Shown here piece by piece: positions 22,190 to 33,173 of a DNA stretch of 64,000 nucleotides. This stretch comes from Voacanga thouarsii (lineage: Eukaryota; Streptophyta; Magnoliopsida; Gentianales; Apocynaceae), in NCBI GenBank assembly GCA_026120185.1, contig JANUWF010002059.1, forward strand, positions 56,001-120,000, in the 5' to 3' direction. How positions within the stretch are numbered: the first letter of the stretch is position 1; each line of letters starts with the position of its first letter. The notes under the pieces were generated by a model. That model ran no database searches. It saw only the letters and a program-made list of their open reading frames with translations, and was not told where the DNA came from. Position numbers and translations under genes: made by a program.

Positions 22190-24310
22190 CTAGGTAAGTC
22201 CATAGGTGCCGACCCCTATGGCGTTTAAGTGTCTCTTGAAGACTCTTTCAGCTAAAGGCTTGGTTAATGGATCTACTAGATTGTTTTCTGAGGTAATATG
22301 TTCCACCATGACTTCCCGTCTCTGGATGAAATCCCGGATCAGGTAGTATTTCCTCTCGATATGTTTCCCCTTCTTATGGTTCCGAGGCTCCTTAGATTGT
22401 GATACTGCTCCAGTGTTGTCGCAATACATCACAATCGGTCTGTCCATATGTGGTACGACTCCAAGTTCTGTAAGGAACTTCTGGAGCCAGACTGCTTCCT
22501 TGGATGCCACCGAAGCTGCCATATACTCAGCTTCCATGGTTGAGTCAGCAATACAAGATTGATTGATACTTCTCCATGAAATTACTCATCCAGATAAGGT
22601 GAAGTCATATCTACTAGTCGATTTTCTCTCATCCTTATCCGCCTGGAAGTCTGAGTCTGTGTATCCTATAGGAACCAAATCATCAGCCCTGTAAACCAGC
22701 ATATAATCTCTCATTCCCTTGAGGTACTTGAGAATATGCTTTACAGCTTGCCAATGAACCTCCCTAGGATTTGACTGATATCTGCTAACTAAGCCCGCGG
22801 TAAAGTAAATTTTCGGCCTAGTACACAGCATGGCGTACATGAGACTTCCTACTGCCGAAACGTAGGGAATCCTACTCATTCTGTCCTTTTCTTCTTAAGA
22901 CATAAGACAGTCATTTGAAGAAAATGACAACCCATGTCTGCAAGGGATTAGAGCTCCCTTGCATGAGTCTATGCTGTACTTGGCCAGCATCTTGTCAATG
23001 TATGTTGCTTGGGATAATCCTAACATTCTCTGCTTCGTATTTCTAAGAAGCCTAATCCCGAGAATATAGCTTGCTTCTCCCAAGTCTTTCATACTGAATT
23101 GACTAGACAGCCAAACATTTGTAGACGATAATGTCCCTACATCATTTCCAATGAGTAGAATGTCATCCACATACAAGACAAGAAAAACCACATTAATACC
23201 TTCAAGTTTTCTGTACACACATGGTTCATCTTCGTTTTGAATAAAACCATAAGACTTTACAGTCTCATCAAAATGAATGTTCCATGCTCTCAATGCCTAC
23301 TTAAGTCCATAAATGGACTTCTTAAACTTGCAAACCACATGTTCCTGGTCTTCAGCAATGAAGCCTTCTAGTTGGGACATATAGATGTCTTCGCTAAGAT
23401 GGCCATTTAAGAATGTCGTCTTGACATCCATTTGCCATATCTCGTAATCATAGTGACATGCAATGACAAGGAGGATGCGGATGGATTTAACCATGGCTAC
23501 CGGGGAAAAGGTTTCCTCATAGTTGATTCTCTCTTTCTTAGTATACCCTTTTACCACAAGCCTAACTTTGAAGGATTCCACCTTCCCACCTACTCCCTTC
23601 TTTCTCTTGTACACACACTTGCACCCAATGGGTTTTAACCCTTCAGGAGAAGCTACAAGATCCCAAACCTGATTGAGGTACATAGACTCAATCTTGGCTT
23701 TCATTGCTTCTTGCCATAGATTTGCATCAACATCAGCAATAGTCTCCTCGTATCTAGTGGGGTCTTGTTCCTGATGGTTGGAGACCAGCTCAAAGGCTTC
23801 TCCAGTCCATCTATCTGGAACTCTAGACACTCTCCCACTACGACGAGGCTCCATTTGTACAGGCTCTTGAGGCTGTGCCTCTTCTTGTTCCACAATCGAG
23901 TCAGAAGAAGTTGATTCCGAAGATAACTTCTCCTCAAGTTCCAACCTTGTTGAACCTTTAGTGAAAGTACTTTGATCATCTTCCAAGTATCTAACATTGG
24001 TACTGACTAGTACCTTCTGCTCCTTAGGATGATAAAAGTAACCTCCTTTTATCCCTTTTAGATACCCAACAAAATAGCATAATTCTGATCTTGGTTCCAA
24101 CTTGTCTCCCTTTACCAGTACATAAGCTAGACAACCCCAAATCTTGAGATGATTCAGATTTGGCTTACGCCCAGTCCACATCTTATAGGGAGTCCTAGGT
24201 ACTGACTTGGAAGGCACCATGTTCATAATATATGCCACTGTCTCCAGGGCATATCTCCAAAAGGACACAGGAAGAATAGCATGAGATATCATGCTTCGGA
24301 CCATTTCCAT
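22190..24310 (-). pseudogene. copia-3 integrase end, reverse transcriptase and RNase H, lightly broken
   Basis: From high to low coordinates: integrase C-terminal part (MSHAILPVSFWRYALETVAY near 24280 is close to the usual plant copia wording), acidic linker, then reverse transcriptase with WQMDVKTTFLNG and the catalytic box LYVDDILLIGND near 23159-23182, then RNase H with DSTMEAEY, MYCDNTGA and NNLVDPLTK, ending at the stop at 22190. Stops interrupt it at about 23294 (a CAG position in relatives), 22893 and 22583. Catalytic YVDD and the RNase H acidic residues that I can see are kept. Loss of function looks recent compared with copia-1. Confidence 0.92.
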
Positions 24311-24990
24311 AATGTCATGTTCCTTCTCTCAGCTACTCCGTTTTGTTGGGGTGTTCCCGGTGCAGAGAGTTGAGATACTATGCCATGATGTACCATGTAG
24401 TCCTTAAATTCACCTAGGAGGTACTCTCCACCACGATCCGATCGTAAGGTTTTGATTAATTTACCTGTCCGATGCTCCACTTCAACCTTAAACTCTTTGA
24501 ACTTATCAAAAGAGTCAGACTTGCGTCTCATCAGGTAGATGTAACCATACCTTGTACAATTATCCGTAAAAGTGATGAAGTACTCAAAACCTCCTCTAGC
24601 TAGTGTAGACAATGGACCACACACATCAGTGTGAACAAGACTCAACACCTCTTTGGCTCTATCCACCTTTGGTGTAAATGACCTTTTGGTCATTTTTTCC
24701 ATCAGGCAGGATTCACACTGAGGCCAACATTCCAATCTTAATGAGCCCAAAGGCCCATCATGGATTAGCCTCTGAATCCTGGTTGAGTTAATATGACCTA
24801 ACCTTAGATGCCAAATGTATGAATCATTGACATTGGTCTTTCTCTTCTTAGTTAAAGGTTCAGACTAAGCGTTATTTGATTGGTTGTTAATACGGTTTAA
24901 AAATAACAGATTCCCATACATGTGCCCAGTACATAAAATTTTTTCATCTCTATTGATAGAAATACCAGAATGGAAAGATACAGATATCCT
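24289..24990 (-). pseudogene. copia-3 integrase core, frameshifted
   Basis: The open part 24289-24750 begins with the end of the zinc region (CESCLMEKMTKRSF) and carries the integrase core: first aspartate in VHTDVCGPLS, second in LRSDRGGEYLL, and the glutamate in PQQNGVAERRN. The D, D and E are all present. A frame change near 24300 separates it from the next part (24310 down), and upstream the zinc region near 24750-24860 is in another frame. The enzyme would have joined the cDNA to host DNA. Confidence 0.9.
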
Positions 24991-26058
24991 TAATTTATTA
25001 GTTTTGCAATTGAAATCAAATACTGGCGAAAGCCAGGTACATATGAAATATCTTTTAAAACCACTATCTTATTACAATAAAAAAAAAAGATCCAGCTCTC
25101 CCATTGTAAGGGCCTAAACTTGTACTCCATTACCCACGCGTAGCCTATGTTCGCCATTTTTGAGTCTTCTAATCTTTTTAAACCCCTGCAAGGAGTTACA
25201 TATATGATCAGTGGCTCTCGAATCAACAATCTAAGTGAAAGTTGATCCTACCATTGATATATGGGGTTTTTCTTGGCTTGAAGACTAGACACTCCTCTTT
25301 CCAGTGTCCCTTCTTCCCACATTTGAAGCACTTACCATTTGGTTTGTCCTTGGGCTGGGTCTTGGGATGGGCTGCTACATTCCCCTTCTTCCTCTTGAAC
25401 TTTCTGGGTTTAGACCCAATTTTTTAGGAAGAAGCCTTAGCAATCATGGCCTTTGACTGCGGCTTCATGACCTTCTCCACCATCTAGAGCTCCTTCATCA
25501 ATTCAATGAAACTTATGTTCAATTTGTTCATGTTATAGTTCAACTTGAACTGAGTGAAGGAACTCGGTAGAGATTCGAGAACCATGTCCACTTGGCTCTC
25601 AGGTCAATGACAGCCTTTAAGATTTCTGCCTCCTCGAAAGCAACAATCATCTTGAGCATATACTCTCGGACTGATGCTCCCTCAGCCATCTTAGTGTCTA
25701 TTATTATTCGAAAAGCCTCTTGCCATGCGAGCCAGCTCTTGTTTGCGAACATAGTAGCCAATGATTGACAAATGTTATATGCAGTAGCCATGTGCTCGTG
25801 TTTTGACTGGAGCACATTAGACATGGAGGCTAACATATAGCTGCGTGTCATTTCGTCAGCCTTCTTCCACGCCTTCTCAGCCTCTCGCTCTTCGGCGGTA
25901 GAACCTTCCCCAATAACAGGGTAGGTCTCATAAAGGACATTCTTATACTCTTCAGCTTTGAGTATTATGTCCAGGTTCCTCTTCCAGTCCACATAGTTTA
26001 GACGCATTAACTTATTCTTCCTGAGAATAACGGCCAATGGACTAAAAGAATCTCCCAC
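24991..26058 (-). pseudogene. copia-3 gag, zinc knuckle and protease, broken
   Basis: The start at 26058 (MGDSFSPLAVILRKNKL) is followed by the gag body with NYVDWKRNLDIIL. A frameshift near 25605 moves the reading frame. The zinc knuckle near 25280-25330 is a full C-x2-C-x4-H-x4-C (CFKCGKKGHWKEEC). The protease near 25210-25235 reads IVDSRATDHICN; the glycine of D-S-G is changed to R (GGA to AGA), so protease would be inactive. The order gag, zinc knuckle, protease fits a complete copia element. Confidence 0.9.
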
Positions 26059-27831
26059 CAGTTTTGAAAATTGAAAAATAAAAAAAAGAATTTAGTTTGT
26101 GAAAATACAATAAAATTTGTGAACTAAAAATAATTTGGCTCTTAGGAAAACTGACATAGCTTCTTAGGAAGATTAACAGTTCCCTAAGCTAAGTGTATTA
26201 ATCACCCCAAATTAATTTTCCTTCTAGGTAATGATCTAGAGGATAACTCCATCGTGGGATGGCCATTTCCTCTCATTTCCTATGGACATACCTCGCACTA
26301 TAACCTCCAATGAGGGCTGGCCAATCATAGTACGTGCCCCGGATTATTAATTACATCCATCCATTAGATCTAGATCCTTGTGGTATCCCCATCCTATACG
26401 GGTTCACTCCCAGGGTGACGCTAGGGGACCCACGATTTCTAATGAGGATCGTGATGGAAGCCGTGGGGCCGTTGGAACCCTTCTCCCACTTACTCTTTTA
26501 AAATAAAGTTTTCTGGAAAAATATCCTTTTGAAATCTCCATTAAGTTTTTCCTTAATTCAAAATAAAATTTCTAAATCCACTAAAATCTCTATGTTAATG
26601 CTTATATCCTTTGAGAGATTTTTCCATGAACTAATTTTATTTAAGTTAAAACTTAATGATTTCAAAAATTTTCCAATTAAAACTTTCTAGAGACTTTGGT
26701 CTCAAATTTATTTGACAAAACAATTTTTCCTAGTGCAAAATAAAACAAAATGGCTCTCCATTTTAATTTACAAAAATATCTAAATCCAATATATTTTCTA
26801 TGTGAAGGATTAAATCCTTTGAGAAGTTATTCAAGGATTAATTTTTGTACAAATTAAAATAACCATTTAATTTTTGAAGAAAAATATTTTTCTTCTAAAA
26901 AAAGTTCCCAAAGACTTTGGTCTTTCAGAAAAGGCGCACATAGGTACACAAAAAAAACATACTTGAAAACAGTAAACATTTTCATGCTTTTTTATTTTTA
27001 AACCTAAGTGCCCAAATAATAAAATTAAACACATTAATTAATAAATTAATGGTATTGTTTAATCCTAAAATCGCTTACTAATATTTTTCATGAAAATATA
27101 TTCCAAGAATATAAACTATTGCAAAAATATTAACTTCGCCTGGTATGGGACCCAAAATGAAAAAAGAAAAAAAAATGCAAAAAAAAAAGCTAGCGGTCTA
27201 CATTCACCCGATCCGGGCCCATTTGGCCTGCGGTCCACCGCGGCCGTGATGAACCGCGCCGCACCGGATCGCCTTCCAGCTGCAGCCCATGGATTCGCCC
27301 ATGCCCGTGACCCGCTTGCCCTCTGCTGCCAACCCGCGCATTGAGCTGCGCTTCCACCCGATAACCCGCTGCTCGACCCGCGCAATCCAATTGCAAATTT
27401 GCAATTGAAAACGACTGGGATTTCACGGACTTGGCTCAGCTTATGTGGCTCGTAGACAACGGCTCCTCTCACAAAAATCACGGCTCGGCTTGGCGCGACC
27501 GGCAGCTTAGGAACAGTTCTGCTTCTTCGTTTTTTTTTCTCTTTCACACGGAAGTTGCAGAACTTCTTTTGGTTCATCTTCTACTTATTTCTTTGGCTTC
27601 TTTGGACAATTTTACTTACAAAAACACAACCACCTATACCCATTTAAAATGGGTTTACACAATCAAACATCAAAGCCAAAAATTTTTACTGTGAGTCCTA
27701 TGCTTCAACGGTGAAGCTTACAATCATCCTAACCCATACCAAAACAGCGAAGGATCACAGGTATAATCACCCAACAATCATCTTCTCCATTTTTATTAAC
27801 TACCATGCTCCCTAAGTTGATCAAAGAACCT
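26059..27831 (-). other. copia-3 5' leader, no gene
   Basis: Non-coding, AT-rich at 26500-27130, with a sharply bounded GC-rich island at 27189-27395. The open frames seen in the island (both strands) have no recognisable domain and reflect its composition. Confidence 0.7.
27189..27395. other. GC-rich island in the copia-3 leader
   Basis: About 207 bp made of words such as CGGGCCCATTTGGCC, CACCGCGGCC and GACCCGC, in strong contrast with the AT-rich flanks. It lies between primer site and gag, where copia-1, copia-2 and copia-4b each carry a different GC-richer insert. Origin unknown; a captured host fragment is possible. Confidence 0.7.
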
Positions 27832-27844
27832 GGCTCTGATACTA
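27832..27844 (-). promoter_or_regulatory. Primer binding site of copia-3 (tRNA iMet)
   Basis: The minus strand reads TAGTATCAGAGCC, one mismatch from TGGTATCAGAGCC, three bases from the 5' LTR end at 27848. Confidence 0.85.
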
Positions 27845-27847
27845 CTT

Positions 27848-28835
27848 TGAAGGCAAGGAAAAACAGGGGAGCATGCTTCACGGGAAAAAAACAGAGAGGA
27901 AAAAAAACACAAGCCTTAATGGCCGCACGGAAGCATTAAGATCATACATTTGCGCGCTTTAAACCTACTAGGTTGCGTAGGAGTGGATTGAACGACAGAA
28001 ATAGCTTCGCCTTGCCTATTTGAAGAAGCTTCCGGTTGATAACCCTCTAGCCTCCTATTTCGCCTTGTTTGCATGAACACCAAGCTTTTCAGCTCTCAGA
28101 ATATGCCACTACCCAACTTCTAGTTGGTGAACACAATAGTGAAGAAGAATGGTCTTAAATCTCCTTAGTTCTCTTGCTATTATTTAGCAAAGAAATAAGA
28201 TCAAGAGGCCGCACAAAACTCATGAAATAGAGAGTTTTTGTCAACAGAGAGACCTCTGGGAGTCCTACATGAGGCTAGAGAGAAAAGCTAGGGAAAACTA
28301 GGGTTTTCTCTCTACCAGAGTCTTGTTTTATTGTTAGCCAAAACTAGGTCTCCAATATCTGATAAACATATCCCCGGAATATCATATTTCAAACACCCGA
28401 ATGTTTTCCTGATAATAAGTTTTGCTTAACCCTAAACTCATCTGAACCGTATCTGAAAAAAATCCTACAGTCCAAGCTATTAGGCCGAAATAATATTTAT
28501 TATTTTTCTTGGACCCAAAAGGCATAAAAAAATAAACATTAATTATTTATTTTCTGTGATTATAGAAATAACCTAATAAATAATTAATGAGCCCAAATGA
28601 ACCAAAATAATTAATCTTTAATTATTTATTTCCTGGACTTATATAAATAATCTAATAATTAATTAATCATTAATTATTTCCCCTTAGTTTAAGCCCAGGT
28701 TAATTTCCAAATTATTCAAACTGGACCTAGGCCCTGAAAAATTAATTAACCAAATAAACCAGAAAATTAATTTCTCTCAACTCATAATTTTATTTTTTTA
28801 TTTATTTATTTTAATCCAGTCTAATAATAAATTAC
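27848..28835 (-). repeat. 5' LTR of copia-3, first (partial) copy
   Basis: Begins TGAAGGCAAGG and matches the left LTR for about 985 bp, then stops at AATAAATTA and passes directly into the 2.3 kb duplicated flank. Its variants agree with the LTR copy at 31129-33168 rather than with the left LTR, so both right-hand pieces come from the same parent LTR. Confidence 0.92.
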
Positions 28836-31128
28836 CTTGTAGATCTTTTGGAAATTGACTTATAGATGGACCAGGACATTTTGGGATGATTTGTAGTGGC
28901 CACAAACATCTATTTAAGCATGGAAAAGCATGAAGAATAGATGAATTCAAGGTGCTACATTAGAGATTAATTATTCAAGGAAGAAATCATCAATTAAGAA
29001 GTATTGCTTTTTGAGAAGTTTTCATTAAGAGTAGAAGGGCTTGTCATTATCATTACATAATTTTTTAATTCTTAATTAAATTATATTATAAATTTACGTA
29101 CAATAGAAGAAATTATATTATTTTATCTAAAGTCCGTGATGATCCATCGGATATTAGATCTATATGGTGACACATAAGTACTCTTTAAATAAAATAATAT
29201 AATTTCTACTTTGATATTTATTTATTACATATTATAATAAATTGAAATTATACGCCATAGTTTCACACATCAATCAGCATGTGCACAGGTCATCGCCTCT
29301 ATATTTAGGAAGTGATTTTCTGGCCCATAACACTCCATTCGAAACATCCTACCAGATATATTAGATATATTGTTTGCAAATTTTTATGTAAGTGATTAAA
29401 TATAAAGTATCATTTACATTAGTGTTCAATTACCATATATTGCATTCCATTATATTTAAATTTATTTTTATGATTAAATATCAAAGACACTTTAGATGGG
29501 ATTCACAGCATGATAGACACATTCGTAGGGCATAGGAGTCCAGGTATGCTAAGCGGCTAACTGACACTCTATTCAATATCTACAGGTGTGGGAGAAGGCC
29601 AGCTTGGATAGTTGAGATAGTTAACGATTAGTTTATGCAACATTGGAGGTCTAAAGGTTTTCTGGAACAATCTAGACATGCTAGGGAGACTCAAAGCGTT
29701 ATGGCTTATGCTAATCACACTATAGTAGAGGCTCAATTTCGTTCCTAAAGCATGAGGCCAAGATGGTAAAATGACTTTTTAATTTATACATATATCTAAA
29801 TCTACATATTATTTTTGATTATATGATATTCTATTAAACTTTACATTTACATACGAGTGCCATGAGATAGGAGAGGATTTTTCTCATTCCAAGGTGTAGA
29901 GGCGTTGTTATGAGCACTAGCATCCTGGGCCTAAAAAATGCCAATTCAAAGACACTAGAGCTCAGCACACATGGGTATGTTCTACGTATAAAGTTAATCT
30001 ATTTATTTTAATCTTTTATATACAATTATTTTAACATAATTCTACCAAAAAAATTTCACAATCGATTTAAAGAATTGCTTGTCACAAGCTTCACAACGAG
30101 CTCTACTAATGGAGGGGTGGTGCAGGATGAGAGGTTGTTACCTGTGCATGCTACTGGTGACTTCAAAAAGGGCCAAGTCTATAGGTTAGGTGTTGAGTCT
30201 TCTCGCATCTGACCAAAGTATACTCGTAGTAGAAATCACCATGGTGAGCTTGGAGTGAGCAATCTTAGGTTGTGATGTAAAGAAGTTAGACAATGTTGTA
30301 TAGAGATTACAAGAGAAAGACTAATATATTGCTTGCACACATTCATAGAGGGTATGCCTTAGCATGTCACATTTTAGCTACCACTAGCACCACTACCAAT
30401 ACCAACACTAACACAACCAGCTGATTATGATGGTGATATCAGAGATGATTCGGCTAATTGTTACACCCTACCATTCCATAGCGTAGCGAGCTTCACTTTT
30501 TGTTCAAACTATTTTTTAGTAAATACAAGAAAATACATGGAGTCTGTCTCCTGATACCATATTTAAAGTACAATAGATCTAAAATATAGCATATGCCTCT
30601 GGAGTTTACCGTGCTTCCGTTGCGCCTCTTATTCCTGGAGTTTTTAGGAAGAAATAACACACATATCAGTGGAAATCACTCAGCGGGTCCTGTTTGTACA
30701 AGTGTTTTATTTAATCAAATAGACAAAAAGTATAATTAGTTTTATTTCATAAAACCATTGTGGGAAAGCATTGTATTTTTCACTGAAAATAGTTTCACTA
30801 CTCACTAGAAGAAAGCCTTCCCTGAGAATTATTTAAAATCTCAGGCACATTTGGAAAGTCAAACTTTATTAAGATCCATGCTCCATATCTTGGCCGTATT
30901 TGAAAAACCACGATTTATAAGATCACTACCCCATATTTTAATAAATGCAAGGCTTCCTTGTCAATAAAAGGTCGACCTACGTACAAAATATACAAGGCTT
31001 TGCCTTCGATATCACAGTCTTGTTGTGCTAAGGAACGAGCCTAAGCACTCCACTATCCTTTGTCGGAGAGGTAAGATTATCGTCACAATCTATCGTAATT
31101 TGTACCAATTCTTTTTACTTGGATGTAG
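28836..31128. repeat. Second copy of the 2.3 kb flank segment inside the copia-3 LTR
   Basis: Matches 17609-19900 nearly base for base, including the CACTA coding remnant (about 29586-30211) and the CACTA/LTR-A junction (about 30459). Differences are scattered single bases and a few one-base indels. At the right junction the copy ends TGTAG and continues as GAAAAACAGG of the LTR, missing the first nine or so LTR bases. The duplication is younger than LTR-A and copia-3 because it contains and sits in them. Confidence 0.93.
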
Positions 31129-33168
31129 GAAAAACAGGGGAGCATGCTTCACGGGAAAAAAAACAGAGAGGAAAAAAAACACAAGCCTTAATGGCCGCAC
31201 GGAAGCATTAAGATCATACATTTGCGCGCTTTAAACCTACTGGGTTGAGTAGGAGTGGATTGAACGACAGAAATAGCTTCGCCTTGCCCATTTGAAGAAG
31301 CTTCCGGTTGATAACCCTCTAGCCTCCTATTTCGCCTTGTTTGCATGAACGCCAAGCTTTTCAGCTCTCAGAATATGCCACTACCCAACTTCTAGTTGGT
31401 GAACACAATAGTGAAGAAGAATGGTCTTAAATCTCCTTAGTTCTCTTGCTATTATTTAGCAAAGAAATAAGAACAAAAGGCCGCACAAAACTCATGAAAT
31501 AGAGACCTTTTGTCAACAGAGAGACCTTTGGGAGTCCTACATGAGGCTAGAGAGAAAAGCTAGGGAAAACTAGGGTTTTCTCTCTACCAGAGTCTTGTTT
31601 TATTGTTAGCCAAAACTAGGTCTCCAATATCTGATAAACATATCCCCGGAATATCATATTTCAAACACCCGGATGTTTTCCTGATAATAAGTTTTGCTTA
31701 ACCCTAAACTCATTTGAACCGTATCTGTAAAAAACCCTACAGTCCAAGCTATTAGGCCGAAATAATATTTATTATTTTTCTTGGACCCAAAAGGCATAAA
31801 ATAATAAACATTAATTATTTATTTTCTGTGATTATAGAAATAACCTAATAAATAATTAATGAGCCCAAATGAACCAAAATAATTAATCTTTAATTATTTA
31901 TTTCCTGTGCTTATATAAATAATCTAATAAATAATTAATCATTAATTATTTCCCCTTAGTTTAAGCCCAGGTTAATTTCCTAATTATTCAAACTGGACCT
32001 AGGCCCTGAAAAATTAATTAACCAAATAAACCAGAAAATTAATTTCTCTCAACTCCTAATTTTATTTTTTTATTTATTTATTTTAATCCAGTCTAATAAT
32101 AAATTAGACATCCTGAATAAAATAAAATCCTCTTGAATTGAGACTAATTCCTCAAACCCAAAATTAATCAGGACTTACGGGCTATTCCGAGGACAAAAAA
32201 AACACATCGCCTTAGCTGCTAAAATGACCAAAATACCCGTGCAATATAAATAGCTATATTTTGCATTTTAAATATTTCCTAATATCACCATATCGAAATA
32301 TTGACCCCAAGGACAATGCTGCTGCATTAGCAAAGTCTCTGACCTACTGGTGAAATGACTAAAATACCCCTTTACACATCGCTATACATTTAGAAAGGAA
32401 GAAGTGTACTAACACCCCTATAAATAACATCTACCATCCTTAGGCTTCTAGTCCAATGATCCATGACTTCCTGGAGTGTTTCTGCTTTCCAAGGGAACTA
32501 CCCTAAAGTAAATATTCGAGCCATGTTTCCCACGACCCTGGACATTTTAGACCATTCGGACAACCACAAGGGGCGATATAGTGTAGAAACTATCTTGTAC
32601 TAGTCCATCTTAACTAACTAGTCACATATACTCAATACACAAGTATATTGGTTCTACTATAGAACCTCAACTATAGCATATCAAAGCATATGCTTTCAGC
32701 TTCGTCAGACCACCGACTCATACTCAAGTAGTAGAGCATTAGTCAATGTTGTAGCGGTAGTAGTCTAGGTTTCTATCATATAGTACTTTTAGAAACCACT
32801 ACTACAGGTCTTGTCCTACGTATTCGTAATACGCTTATGTCATGAAGTGAGTGGACTACTCACTGGCTAAAGGTAAGCTATTCCCCATTTGGAATTCATA
32901 ACATAATAACCTAAACATGATGAGATTCTCATTCTCATCAATAGGTTAAGAACAAATGTTTATGTGTTAAATAACTCATAATCCATACCTCACTGTGAAA
33001 GACCACCATTCATATGTGTCACTTATTTAAACACAATGGGTCTGTTCCAAACGAAAATTGTGCACAAACAAAAAATATATTCACAAATAATTTCTGAAAA
33101 TAAAATATTTTTTTAAAATATTCGATTTTACATCAGAAACCTAGTCTAAGAGGGTATACAATCCAACA
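31129..33168 (-). repeat. 5' LTR of copia-3, second (nearly full) copy
   Basis: Starts about 10 bases into the LTR (GAAAAACAGGGG) and runs to CCAACA at 33168, followed by TSD CATCT. It overlaps the partial copy for about 975 bp. Confidence 0.93.
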
Positions 33169-33173
33169 CATCT

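Larger units (their letters stand above)
20110..33168 (-). mobile_element. copia-3: nearly complete Ty1/copia retrotransposon with rearranged 5' LTR
   Basis: Minus strand: 5' LTR (27848-33168, rearranged), primer site, 1.8 kb leader, gag-pol (26058 down to 22190), polypurine tract and 3' LTR (20110-22167). Flanking TSD CATCT is perfect. The coding region is the best preserved copia gene in the window, with only a few stops and frameshifts. It is inserted into LTR-A. Confidence 0.95.

Noticed and set aside
27116..27577. Overlapping ORFs on both strands in the copia-3 leader
   Set aside because: They follow from the GC-rich composition, where stops are rare. No domain was seen.
31025..31234. 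ORF spanning the LTR-A/copia-3 LTR junction
   Set aside because: It crosses a rearrangement breakpoint, so it is a chance frame.
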